The position numbers and the translations under genes were made by a program. Below are positions 45,007 to 53,158 of a stretch of DNA of 61,795 nt, piece by piece (the first letter of the stretch is position 1; each line of letters opens with the position of its first letter). The DNA comes from Caldilineaceae bacterium. GTDB lineage: Bacteria; Chloroflexota; Anaerolineae; Caldilineales; Caldilineaceae. The notes beneath the pieces are model-generated. The model saw only the letters and a program-made list of their open reading frames with translations, was not told the origin of the DNA and made no database searches. The DNA lies in assembly GCA_014879855.1 (NCBI GenBank), contig JACSRH010000111.1, positions 1 through 61,795 on the forward strand, read 5' to 3'.

Positions 45007-46233
45007 ATGCGAAGGACTTCCTGGATTTTGTTTGCTGTCCTGCTGTTGAGCCTGGTGCTCTCAGCCTGCACAGCGGTGGCGCCGGCGGGTGACGCCGCCG
45101 GCCCGCAAACCTACACGCTGGGCATTGCGCTGCCCTACTCCGGTTCGCTCGGCTCGTTCGGTACAGACTTCCAAAAGGGCGTCGAATTGGCAGTCGAGCA
45201 GATGAACGCGCAACTTGAGGCGGCAGGGGCGAATACACGCTTCCAGACCGCCAGCGCGGACACCGAAGGCACGCCCGATGGCGCGCTCAAGGCGGTGCAG
45301 ACGGTGGTGCAGACAAGCGGGGCTAAAGTCGTGATCGGCCCCTTGACGACTAGCGAAGTGCTCGGCGCCAAACAATTTGTTGACGAGAACGATGTCATTC
45401 TCGTCGCGCCGGCCTCCAGCGGACTTCCCGGCGCGCTTGCGGGCGACAATATCTTCCGTGTGATGTATCCGCCCGACACCTACTCGGCGCGCGCCTTTGC
45501 GGAGATCGCGACGCGCCGCGGCTATGAAAATATCGTGGCGTTGGTGGTGGACGATCCTTTTGGCAACGGCATGATCGATGTGTTCACGGAGCTCTTCCAG
45601 GAAAAGGGCGGCCAAGAGGTGGCAGTGGTCAAATATGCGCCTGAACCGGCCGATCTCTCCGGGGAGGCAAGTAAATTGAGCGCAGAGGTGGAGCGGCTGC
45701 GCGCATCGGGCGAGACCGCGCTCTTTGCGGTGGCTTTCCTGGGTGACGCGCAGAAGCTATTGCAGCAGGCGGTCACCGATCCAGCGCTGGGCAGCGTCGA
45801 TTGGCTGGGCGTCGAAAACCTGGTCAATCCGGACATTTTGGGCGATCCGGCGCACGCTGCGTTCCTCGCCAAAGTGGGCTTGACGTCGGTCTCTTTTGGC
45901 GACGCGCAGAATCCAAACACGCAGCCTTTTCTCGACGCGTTCGCCGCCAAATATGAGAGCGAACCGGGGCCATTTACCAACTACGCCTACGACGCCGCCA
46001 ACATTGCGATGTTGACGATGCTCTCCGCTGGCAATGATGGCAAGGCGGTCAAGTCGATGCTGCCTTTCATTTCCGGACACTACATCGGCACCGCGTTCCA
46101 AGCCTTCCTCGACGAAAATGGCGACCAGGCGATTGCCTATTACACGATCTTTCAACTCAACCCCGAAGGCGCAGAGTTTGTTGAGGTCGGCAGCTACGAC
46201 GGCCAGACGGATACAGTGACGCTGGAGGAGTAG
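45007..46233 (+). CDS. Branched-chain-type ABC transporter binding lipoprotein
   Basis: A 408-residue periplasmic-binding-protein-like I (LivJ type) lipoprotein. The signal ends in LVLSAC. The mature start is YTLGIALPYSGSLGSFGTDFQKGVELAVEQ, followed by VVIGPLTTSEVLGAKQFVDENDVI and a C-terminal lobe with YAYDAANIAMLTMLS. It is divergent from the livH operon and surely feeds it. The binding pocket cannot be read, so amino acid, amide or sugar-derived ligands are all possible. Confidence 0.9.
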   Translation: MRRTSWILFAVLLLSLVLSACTAVAPAGDAAGPQTYTLGIALPYSGSLGSFGTDFQKGVELAVEQMNAQLEAAGANTRFQTASADTEGTPDGALKAVQTVVQTSGAKVVIGPLTTSEVLGAKQFVDENDVILVAPASSGLPGALAGDNIFRVMYPPDTYSARAFAEIATRRGYENIVALVVDDPFGNGMIDVFTELFQEKGGQEVAVVKYAPEPADLSGEASKLSAEVERLRASGETALFAVAFLGDAQKLLQQAVTDPALGSVDWLGVENLVNPDILGDPAHAAFLAKVGLTSVSFGDAQNPNTQPFLDAFAAKYESEPGPFTNYAYDAANIAMLTMLSAGNDGKAVKSMLPFISGHYIGTAFQAFLDENGDQAIAYYTIFQLNPEGAEFVEVGSYDGQTDTVTLEE

Positions 46234-46251
46234 AGAGAGGGGAGACAAGCA

Positions 46252-46409
46252 GATTGGGAGATTAGAGATTGGGAGATTAGAGATTAGGAGATTAGAGATT
46301 AGGGGACAAGGGGTATGATTTTCTCCCAGTCTCCACTCTCCAGTCTCCACTCTCCAATCTCCACTCTCCAGTCTCCACTCTCCAATCTCCACTCTCCAGT
46401 CTCCCAGTC
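46252..46409. repeat. Two facing homopurine/homopyrimidine tandem arrays
   Basis: 46252-46304 holds about 3.5 units of a 15-base purine-rich repeat (GATTGGGAGATTAGA and variants). 46323-46409 holds five units of 14 bases (CTCCACTCTCCAGT or ...CAAT) between CTCCCAGTC ends. The two arrays are roughly complementary in sequence type and face each other across 18 bases, so they can form an imperfect long hairpin, and each is able to form triplex or other non-B DNA. They separate two same-strand genes. Confidence 0.85.
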
Positions 46410-46426
46410 TTTTACAAGGGTCTCAC

Positions 46427-46771
46427 ATGAACGCAGACGAATTTGAGCTATACGATCTGACGGTGGTGGTCGAGGCGATTGAGGGGAACTGCACCTGCTC
46501 GATGGCGGTGGGAGATCGCTTCCACCTGCATGGGGGCAAGCTTTCCCTGCCGGCGGGACAGGAGTTCTGCGTCTATGCGCTGCAGGCGACGCTGCCGCTG
46601 CTGCCCGCCAAGCAGCGGCGCAACCACCCCGCCGATTGGATGGAGACCGACGCCCGCGTCACCTGCCCCGATCCTGCCTGCCGGCTGATCATGCGCGTCG
46701 ATCGCGTCGGGCAGCGCGTGCTGAGGCACGACGACGTCAGTGCAATCGACTGGAAGGCGGGCGAACGCTAA
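46427..46771 (+). CDS. TIGR04076-family small protein
   Basis: A 114-residue protein with the family layout: LTVVVEAIEGNCTCSMAVGDRFHL, then a CVYALQATLPLLPAKQRRN segment and ARVTCPDPACRLIMRVDRV. Cys pairs (C-x-C and C-x4-C) suggest metal binding. The family's function is unknown. It follows the tandem arrays, and its last 35 bases overlap the 3' end of the giant minus-strand gene. Confidence 0.75.
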   Translation: MNADEFELYDLTVVVEAIEGNCTCSMAVGDRFHLHGGKLSLPAGQEFCVYALQATLPLLPAKQRRNHPADWMETDARVTCPDPACRLIMRVDRVGQRVLRHDDVSAIDWKAGER

Positions 46772-49700
46772 GGGTTGCTCCAGGCGCGCCGCAGACAGGC
46801 TGGTACGGCGTGTTCTTCAAATAGTGCTCCCACTCCTCAAGGTTGAGCGCGCGTGCGGCGATGGCGCAGCTACGCTCCTTCCACGGCATCAGATCCAGTT
46901 CCCAACGCTCGACCCGCTCATCAAAACTGCCCAGATAGACATAGTTTCCTGCTGGACTGACGGCAAACGATTCGGTTTCCAGCCCCGTATGCAATGCAGG
47001 CGCTAATGGGGTGTGCGATGCAATATCCCACATCTGCACTGTGCCGTCGTTGCTCAGTGTAACCAACGTTCGCTCTCCATGCGGGGGATAGAATTGCACG
47101 CCCCACACCTGCGACATCTGCCCGACGAGCGGCTCGCCGCGCTCCGCCCCGGTGGCTGGATCCCAGAAGCGCACTGTGTTGTCGGCGCTGCCAGAGATCA
47201 GGGTTGCGCCATCCGCCGCGTACAGCAACGAAGTGATCCAGTATTTATGCCCCACCAATGGTGCGCGGCGCAATTGCAACGCTTCGCCGCCCGGCTGCGC
47301 CAGCGTGGAGACATCCCACAGCCGAATCTGACCATCAGTGCCGCCGGATGCCAGCGTCTGGCCGTTTGGCGAGAATGCCAGCGCCAATGTCCAACCGTCG
47401 TGCGCTCTTGACATGGCGCGCACGCGCGCACCTGTCTTCACATTCCAAATCGATAGGTTTCCGTCGAAATCTCCGACGGCAAGGTAGCTGCTATCGGGAC
47501 TGAATGCCAGACCAATGACGACGCTGTCAACATAGGTGGTGAGCAGTGTATGCAGCATCTGACGGCTCGTCGCGTCCCAGAGTGTGACGAGGCCACTGGC
47601 ATCTCCAGCCGCCAGAAAACGACCGTCCGGACTGTAGACGATTTGGATGATCGAACGTTCGTGCGGCGATGGCAATTCGGCGATCTGCTGGCCAGAAGCA
47701 GCATCCCACAGCAAGAGACGCTTGTCGAAGCCAGCCGTGGCAAGTGTGCTCCCATCCGGGCTGATGGCAACAGAGCGGGCGCGATCCCTGTGCCCGTCAA
47801 ACAATTTGCGTCGCGCCAGATCCCACCGCAGCAGACTGCCGCCGGTTGCCCCTGAATAGAGCACATTGCCCGTGGGGCCAAAACGCAGATGACGCACCCA
47901 ATTGTCATGTCCGAAGAGCGGTTCACCAATTTGCTGCCCGGTTACAACATCGTACAACAAAATTTGGCGATCGGCGCCGCCGGTGGCCAACGTGCGCCCA
48001 TCCGGGCTGAAAGCCGCACAGAGGACGCGCCCGTCATGTTCGGTAAATGGGAGATGGATCGATGCGCCGGTGGCTGCATCCCACAGGCGGACAGAACCGT
48101 CAAAGCTTGCAGTTGCGATTTTGCTGCCATCAGGGGTAAAGGCCACCGCAGTGATCGCGGATTCATGCTTTCCCAAACGGATGCCTGTTTTTTGCCCGGT
48201 GTCCGTCCGCCAGAGATCGACGCCCCGCTCCGTGCTCACATCTCGCGTAACCGCCAGCGTTCGGCTGTCGGGGCTGAGCCAGATTCCGGCTGTGCTATCG
48301 GGCAGGGCAAATTGCCCTGCGACTTGACGAGTCGCCACATCCCAGAGCGTGACGACGCCATCATCTCCTTTTGATAGCAACCGTCGACTATCTGCGGAGA
48401 CCTGCAAGGCGTTGATAGGGTTGTCGGAGCCAGCATCCCAGGTTGCGATTTGTTTGCCGCTCTCGCCATCCCAAAGTTGAATGGCGGCGCCGGTGGCCGT
48501 CGCCAGCCAGGCGCCGTCTGGGGCAAGCGCAATGGCAGCGCGTGCGCTCAATGGCAGCACTTCACGCACCAGGCGCCCCGTGGTTGCATCCCAAACCGCC
48601 GCGCTGGTGAGCGAACCATTTTCGGAGATGGTAACCAGGCGCGCTCCGTCCGGCGCCACAACGATTTGCGTCAGATCGCCTGAACCGCCGCGCAGGAAGC
48701 GGTCAAGCAAGGCGCTCACGGGGAAAGCAACCAAAAAATTTGTGAGATCGGCCGAGTCGGTCATGCGCACCAATGCTTCATCGCCAAGCAAAAGCGCCAG
48801 ATCAGTGGCATCATGCGCCAGATTGATCGACTGCGCCGCCAGCTGGCGGGCCAGCGCTTGTCGCGCGAACAGCGTGGCCTGCTGCTGCTGCCAGAGCGCG
48901 ATCACAGCCGCGACGACCGCCGCGACAAGCACCCCTGCGAGGCCAATCGACAGCCAACGCAAGCGACGACCTGTTGAACGTTCGATCTCCGCGCGGCGGT
49001 GTTCTGCTTCGGCGCGCTGCGCCTCAGCTTCCGCCAGCATCTGCACGCGCTCAAGTTCGGCTTGGCGCGCTGCCTCGATCTGCGCCTGCTTTTGATTGCG
49101 CGACTGGATACTGCTGTCGATCAATGCCTGTTCGTGTTGGCTCAGGTCCGCGCGGCGCGCATTGATCCACCATTCTGCTTCGGTCAACAACGCACCACGC
49201 AGCAACGCATCTTCTTCCCGGTTGCTGGCGATCCACTGTTGCAGGTAGGTGCGGTGGCGTTGCTGCCAGCGCCGGAAGTCGCGATCCTCCTCCATCCACT
49301 CGCGCAATTGTCCCCAACTGCGGATCAGCGTCTCATGCACAAGCTCGACGCTCTCTCCACTGTCGCCATGCCCTGTGACGACCAGGCGCAGGTCAGCCAA
49401 GCGCCGCGCCAACTCCCACCCGGCTTCGCTTAGCTCGGAGCGCAACGCGGGGCGTCGCGTGTCCCCGGTTTCGTCGCCAGGTTGTACGAGTTGGATAAAG
49501 AGTTGTCGTGCAGTCGCCTGTTCGTCGTCCGTCAGTTGTGTGTAGACCTGATCGGCATAGCCGGCCAGTGCGCCGGAAATTCGCCCAATTTCGTCGTAAA
49601 TGTGATGGGTGATCTGGTAGCCGACGCGCCGCAGCCACAGTTCGGAGAGGGCAAATTGTAACAGCGGCAGGTTGCCTGGCTCCTCGCCGACATCGTCAAG

Positions 49701-51233
49701 CAGGCGTTCAACCAGACCAGGTTCGTAGGTGACGCCGCGGTTGTGCGCCGGCTCTTCAATAACGCGGCGCAAGGCAGCACGCGCCATCGGGCCGAGCACG
49801 ATCCCGCCGCGCTGCAGCGCATCCGCCAGAGGAAGATAGGTCAGCGCCTGGCTGACGAAGTCGGCGCGCATGGCGAGAATCAACGCCATGCGCGAAGCGC
49901 CAACTGCTGGTGCGTGGGCAGAATTCAACAGGAGATCAATGAAAAGCCGGCGCGTTGCAACCGAGGCGCCCAACGTGTATAGCTCCTCGAACTGATCGAC
50001 AAACAGTAACGTGTGGGTGTGGTGCGGCAACACGTCGAGGCGATCCAGAGTGACGCCTTCCGTATGCAGGAGGTTCACCACCTGGTCCGCGTCGAGCGAG
50101 GTCCTGGCCTGACGCACGAGGGCCTCCGCCAGCGCGCGGAATGGGTCTGCACCTGGACGAAACTCGACGACTGACCACTCTTTTGCAGCCTGGCCACGCT
50201 TGCGTCGCGCCCCTTGCGCTGATTTTTCCGCGCGCAGCAGGGCAGGGATCACGCCGGCGTGAATGATCGAGGATTTGCCGCTGCCGGAAGGTCCGATCAG
50301 AAATGCCGGCGGTGCGCCCTCCAGCCGCTGGAGAAGGAACGCCACCGTCTCCTCACGCCCATAAAAATCTACACTATCCTCCAAGAAAAATGGATAAAGC
50401 CCTTTGTAGGGATTGCCGACCGCTGCCGGTTCCAAAGACGGGAAGTCGCCCCGCTGAATCTCCTGGAAAAGTTGAAGCGTCGCCTGGCCGGGCTGGGCGT
50501 TCAATTGCTGCGCCAATACGCGGCGCGCGGTTTCAAATTGCTGCAAGGCAGCAGCGCGCTGATTGTCGAGCGCATAGAGCCGGATCAGACGACGATGCGC
50601 GTCTTCATCCAACGGCTCCAATTCCAATAGCCGCAACAGAAAGCGTTGCGCAGCGCCAAAGTCGCGGCGGTGTTCGTAAAAGCTGGCCAGCGTCATCAAG
50701 GCGCGCATCATTTGTGCGCGCAGCCACTCCTGGCGAGCAAGCCGCCACGCCTCAAAATCGTCGGCGTCTGGCAAAGTCAACCCAGAGAGAAATTCGCCCC
50801 GGTAAAGTTCGACGGCTTCTTCAAGCCCCGCCATGCATTCTGGGCAGGCTTGAATAGAGTGGTGGACATGTTGTTGTGATGTACGGATCAGGGCGCTGAA
50901 GAGTTCGACGTCGCTCCAGTGTTCGCTGTCGAAATTGAATGCAACGTCTTGGCGCGTGATGGTGAAATAGGGGGAGTCCTTGGTCCTGACGTCAAGCTGC
51001 ACCGGCTGGAGCGCGCGCTTTAACTTATATAACGCCTGGCGCAAGCTCTGCATGGCCGATTTCTGATCCGCTTCGGGCCAGAACATGGTTGCCAACTGCT
51101 CGCGCAAATGGGCGCGGTCGTTTTCAATTACTAAATAGGCGAGCAGCGCTTTTCCGCGCGCCGTATCAATGGAGGCCTCACGACCATGGGCAAACGTAAC
51201 ATGAAAAGTTCCCAGAAACTGTAAGTGCAGCAT
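46737..51233 (-). CDS. SARP–nSTAND1–WD40 giant regulator
   Basis: About 1498 residues. The N-terminal 90 form an OmpR-like winged helix (HLQFLGTFHVTF, ALLAYLVIENDRAHLREQLATMFWPEAD) followed by the bacterial transcriptional activation domain to about 265, as in SARP/AfsR regulators. Then an nSTAND1 NTPase: NPYKGLYPFFLEDSVDFYGRE at 274, P-loop GPSGSGKSS at 314-322, Walker B TLLFVDQFEELY at 408-419. A charged coiled coil (about 714-754) leads to a single membrane helix (759-781), then 14 WD40 repeats (854-1445, two seven-bladed propellers) and an EEWEHYLKNTPYQPVC tail. I start at the Met of MLHLQFLG; upstream Met/GTG starts at 51254 and 51326 are possible. It likely senses a ligand outside and controls genes inside, but no target is known. 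Confidence 0.9.
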   Translation of the reverse strand: MLHLQFLGTFHVTFAHGREASIDTARGKALLAYLVIENDRAHLREQLATMFWPEADQKSAMQSLRQALYKLKRALQPVQLDVRTKDSPYFTITRQDVAFNFDSEHWSDVELFSALIRTSQQHVHHSIQACPECMAGLEEAVELYRGEFLSGLTLPDADDFEAWRLARQEWLRAQMMRALMTLASFYEHRRDFGAAQRFLLRLLELEPLDEDAHRRLIRLYALDNQRAAALQQFETARRVLAQQLNAQPGQATLQLFQEIQRGDFPSLEPAAVGNPYKGLYPFFLEDSVDFYGREETVAFLLQRLEGAPPAFLIGPSGSGKSSIIHAGVIPALLRAEKSAQGARRKRGQAAKEWSVVEFRPGADPFRALAEALVRQARTSLDADQVVNLLHTEGVTLDRLDVLPHHTHTLLFVDQFEELYTLGASVATRRLFIDLLLNSAHAPAVGASRMALILAMRADFVSQALTYLPLADALQRGGIVLGPMARAALRRVIEEPAHNRGVTYEPGLVERLLDDVGEEPGNLPLLQFALSELWLRRVGYQITHHIYDEIGRISGALAGYADQVYTQLTDDEQATARQLFIQLVQPGDETGDTRRPALRSELSEAGWELARRLADLRLVVTGHGDSGESVELVHETLIRSWGQLREWMEEDRDFRRWQQRHRTYLQQWIASNREEDALLRGALLTEAEWWINARRADLSQHEQALIDSSIQSRNQKQAQIEAARQAELERVQMLAEAEAQRAEAEHRRAEIERSTGRRLRWLSIGLAGVLVAAVVAAVIALWQQQQATLFARQALARQLAAQSINLAHDATDLALLLGDEALVRMTDSADLTNFLVAFPVSALLDRFLRGGSGDLTQIVVAPDGARLVTISENGSLTSAAVWDATTGRLVREVLPLSARAAIALAPDGAWLATATGAAIQLWDGESGKQIATWDAGSDNPINALQVSADSRRLLSKGDDGVVTLWDVATRQVAGQFALPDSTAGIWLSPDSRTLAVTRDVSTERGVDLWRTDTGQKTGIRLGKHESAITAVAFTPDGSKIATASFDGSVRLWDAATGASIHLPFTEHDGRVLCAAFSPDGRTLATGGADRQILLYDVVTGQQIGEPLFGHDNWVRHLRFGPTGNVLYSGATGGSLLRWDLARRKLFDGHRDRARSVAISPDGSTLATAGFDKRLLLWDAASGQQIAELPSPHERSIIQIVYSPDGRFLAAGDASGLVTLWDATSRQMLHTLLTTYVDSVVIGLAFSPDSSYLAVGDFDGNLSIWNVKTGARVRAMSRAHDGWTLALAFSPNGQTLASGGTDGQIRLWDVSTLAQPGGEALQLRRAPLVGHKYWITSLLYAADGATLISGSADNTVRFWDPATGAERGEPLVGQMSQVWGVQFYPPHGERTLVTLSNDGTVQMWDIASHTPLAPALHTGLETESFAVSPAGNYVYLGSFDERVERWELDLMPWKERSCAIAARALNLEEWEHYLKNTPYQPVCGAPGATLSVRPPSSRLH

Positions 51234-51339
51234 GAGGCTCCAAGCTTGCTTCATTGACAAGCCATGCACCTTGAATTGTAGCTGCGAACCCTTGGGAAGC
51301 CAAGTCCGACTTCCACCAAACGACACACCTACGTTATGC

Positions 51340-51368
51340 CGACGAATTTTTGACGATCTTTTGACGAT
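51340..51368. promoter_or_regulatory. Three 7-base direct repeats with 11-base phasing
   Basis: TGACGAT occurs at 51351-51357 and 51362-51368, and a weaker copy CGACGAA at 51340-51346, each 11 bases apart (one helical turn). SARP regulators bind heptamer direct repeats with this spacing, so this is a candidate operator of the giant regulator for its own gene, which starts about 107 bases away. Confidence 0.6.
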
Positions 51369-51498
51369 TGTCTGCTAGAGTAGAAACCACTCTCCTCCCG
51401 CACCCCTGTTTGGGATTCAAATGTCCTCCCCGGCAGACCAAATAGGATTTTGCGGATCGGCGTATCCCCCGACGCCGATCTCAAGATATCCCCGTATC

Positions 51499-51531
51499 AA
51501 AAGAGGGTGGCCAAGGTGGCCGTCCTCTTTT
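51499..51531. terminator. Hairpin with T-tract downstream of the LLM gene
   Basis: AAAAGAGG..GGCC (51499-51512) pairs with GGCC..CCTCTTTT (51518-51531) around a 5-base loop with a two-base internal mismatch. Symmetric A/T ends allow it to act on both strands; it lies 65 bases after the LLM stop. Confidence 0.7.
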
Positions 51532-51595
51532 TCTTTTCTAGTGGGTCGCCCTACATGGTGCGCCAACGGTTCTTGTCAACCTGCGCGTCTCCCCT

Positions 51596-52585
51596 TCACT
51601 GGAAATGCTGAATAACTTGTCCCAGCAGCCGCACTGCCTCCAGTTGATCCGGGCCGAGCGGTGGACCAAAGCTGAGATGACGCGCGCCCGCGGCCACGAG
51701 CGGCTCCAACCGTTCAATGACATCGTGAACGCCACCGACGATGCCGATCCGCAACATGCGCTCGTCCACCATACTGACGGCGCGTGTAATATCGCGCTCG
51801 ACCATCATGGCCTGTTCGATGGGCCGGAAGTCGGCTTGCGTCACGCCAAGCCGGGCCAGGATCAGCGGGCTCAGGGCATGGCCGTAATAGGCGATCTTGG
51901 CCGCGAGGACGTGGCGCGCGGCCGCACGGTCTTCCGACAGCGAAACCCAGATGCACACCGCCAGATCGAGCGCCGCCAGCTCGGGAGCGCGTTGCACCGC
52001 GCCAGCTTGCAGATAGGGCAGAACGCCAAAGTAGTGTTCCGGCGGGAAGAGCAGCGGCAGCGCGCCATCCGCCAGTTCGCCGGTGAGCGCCAGCATTTTT
52101 GGTCCCATAGCGCCGATATAGATCGGGGTGACGCGCGGCGCGTCAAAGCGCAAGTAAGCTTCTTGCTCCCAATGCAGGAAACTGCCCGTCATCGGCGTGC
52201 GCTCCCCGCGCAGCAGGCTGCGGATCGCCACTATGCTTTCCCGCATCGCAGCCAACGGTTGCGCGGCCGCGATGCCCACCCACTTCAGAAACTCGCCGGC
52301 GCCGGCTGCCAGGCCGAGGTTGAAGCGATTGCCAGTGGCCTCGTCCAGCGTGGCGGCCAGCATAGCGATCTCGGCCGGATGCAGCGTGTAGGGGTTGAGG
52401 ATGCCTGCACCGACTTCAATGCGTTGGGTCGCCTGTGCGATTGTTTGTAGAATCACCGGCGCGCTGCGCAGGAAAAGATCATTGCTCACCCAGATCTGGT
52501 CGAAACCCGCGGCTTCCGCGGCCTGCGCCACAGCAACGTAGTCACGCAGGGTGAGGTCATTGTTGAGACGCAGGCTGAAGCGCAT
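51596..52585 (-). CDS. LLM-class flavin-dependent oxidoreductase
   Basis: A 329-residue luciferase-like TIM-barrel protein resembling F420-dependent methylene-tetrahydromethanopterin reductases: SLRLNNDLTLRDYVAVAQAAE, GFDQIWVSNDLFLRSAPVILQ, FNLGLAAGAGEFLKWVG, YIGAMGPKMLALTGELADGALP and LSFGPPLGPD. It reduces or oxidises a small substrate with F420 or FMN; which cofactor is uncertain. The ATG at 52585 overlaps the RidA stop (TGATG); a GTG one codon earlier is possible. Co-expressed with RidA. Confidence 0.88.
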   Translation of the reverse strand: MRFSLRLNNDLTLRDYVAVAQAAEAAGFDQIWVSNDLFLRSAPVILQTIAQATQRIEVGAGILNPYTLHPAEIAMLAATLDEATGNRFNLGLAAGAGEFLKWVGIAAAQPLAAMRESIVAIRSLLRGERTPMTGSFLHWEQEAYLRFDAPRVTPIYIGAMGPKMLALTGELADGALPLLFPPEHYFGVLPYLQAGAVQRAPELAALDLAVCIWVSLSEDRAAARHVLAAKIAYYGHALSPLILARLGVTQADFRPIEQAMMVERDITRAVSMVDERMLRIGIVGGVHDVIERLEPLVAAGARHLSFGPPLGPDQLEAVRLLGQVIQHFQ

Positions 52586-52986
52586 CACGCCCGGCCCTCC
52601 CCCGCGCCAACGATGGCCTCCGCCTCGATCTCAACCAGGTATTCTGGACCCACCAGCCGCGCCTCGACCAGTGTATTGACCGGGCGGCTGTGCCCGAAGC
52701 GTTCGCCGTGCACGCGGGCGACCGCCTCCCAATGGTCGATATTGCTCACATAGACGCGCGTCCGCACGACATCCTCCAGCCGCCCGCCAAGCTGGCAAAT
52801 GGCAGCCTCAATTTTGTCGAGGGCGTAACGTGCTTGCGCGGCTGCATCGACGCCGCCCACCAGGCCATCCGGCCCCGTCGCGGTCGTGCCTGACACCAGA
52901 ATCCGGTCGTCGATGCGGATGGCGCGGCAGTAGCCCGCCATCGACTCCCACACCGTGCCGCTGCTTACCGACTGTCGCTTTCCCAT
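52585..52986 (-). CDS. RidA/YjgF family protein
   Basis: A 133-residue RidA-like protein. These trimers hydrolyse reactive enamine/imine intermediates to ketones and ammonia. The family Arg is in DVVRTRVYVSNIDHWEAV and the C-terminal glutamate in YLVEIEAEAIV. The start at 52986 has AAAGGAG; the longer frame at 53049 has no site. Its pairing with an LLM oxidoreductase suggests the imine produced or consumed by that enzyme is what it clears. Confidence 0.9.
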   Translation of the reverse strand: MGKRQSVSSGTVWESMAGYCRAIRIDDRILVSGTTATGPDGLVGGVDAAAQARYALDKIEAAICQLGGRLEDVVRTRVYVSNIDHWEAVARVHGERFGHSRPVNTLVEARLVGPEYLVEIEAEAIVGAGEGRA

Positions 52987-53158
52987 CCCGATTTCTCCTT
53001 TATCAATTCTTATGAAACTGCCCATTCGACGGGCGCATGAGATTGTCACCTATGCTAAGGTATGGGCAAACCAACGTCCAAATGACGTGGCGCTCCCCTG
53101 CGTGGAGCGTTGGCTGGTCGTGCAAACGGATTGATAAAGCTGAACGAGGAGAAGCCAC

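Larger units (their letters stand above)
51234..51595. other. Intergenic region upstream of the giant regulator, 362 bases
   Basis: Holds a three-copy direct repeat (51340-51368), a perfect 9-bp inverted repeat GATCGGCGT/ACGCCGATC (51455-51463 and 51472-51480) and a terminator-like hairpin (51499-51531) at the end of the LLM gene. No gene is seen. Confidence 0.6.

Noticed and set aside
46234..46430. CRISPR array suggested by repeated 14-15-base units
   Set aside because: Units are adjacent with no spacers, are purine or pyrimidine only, and no cas gene is near.
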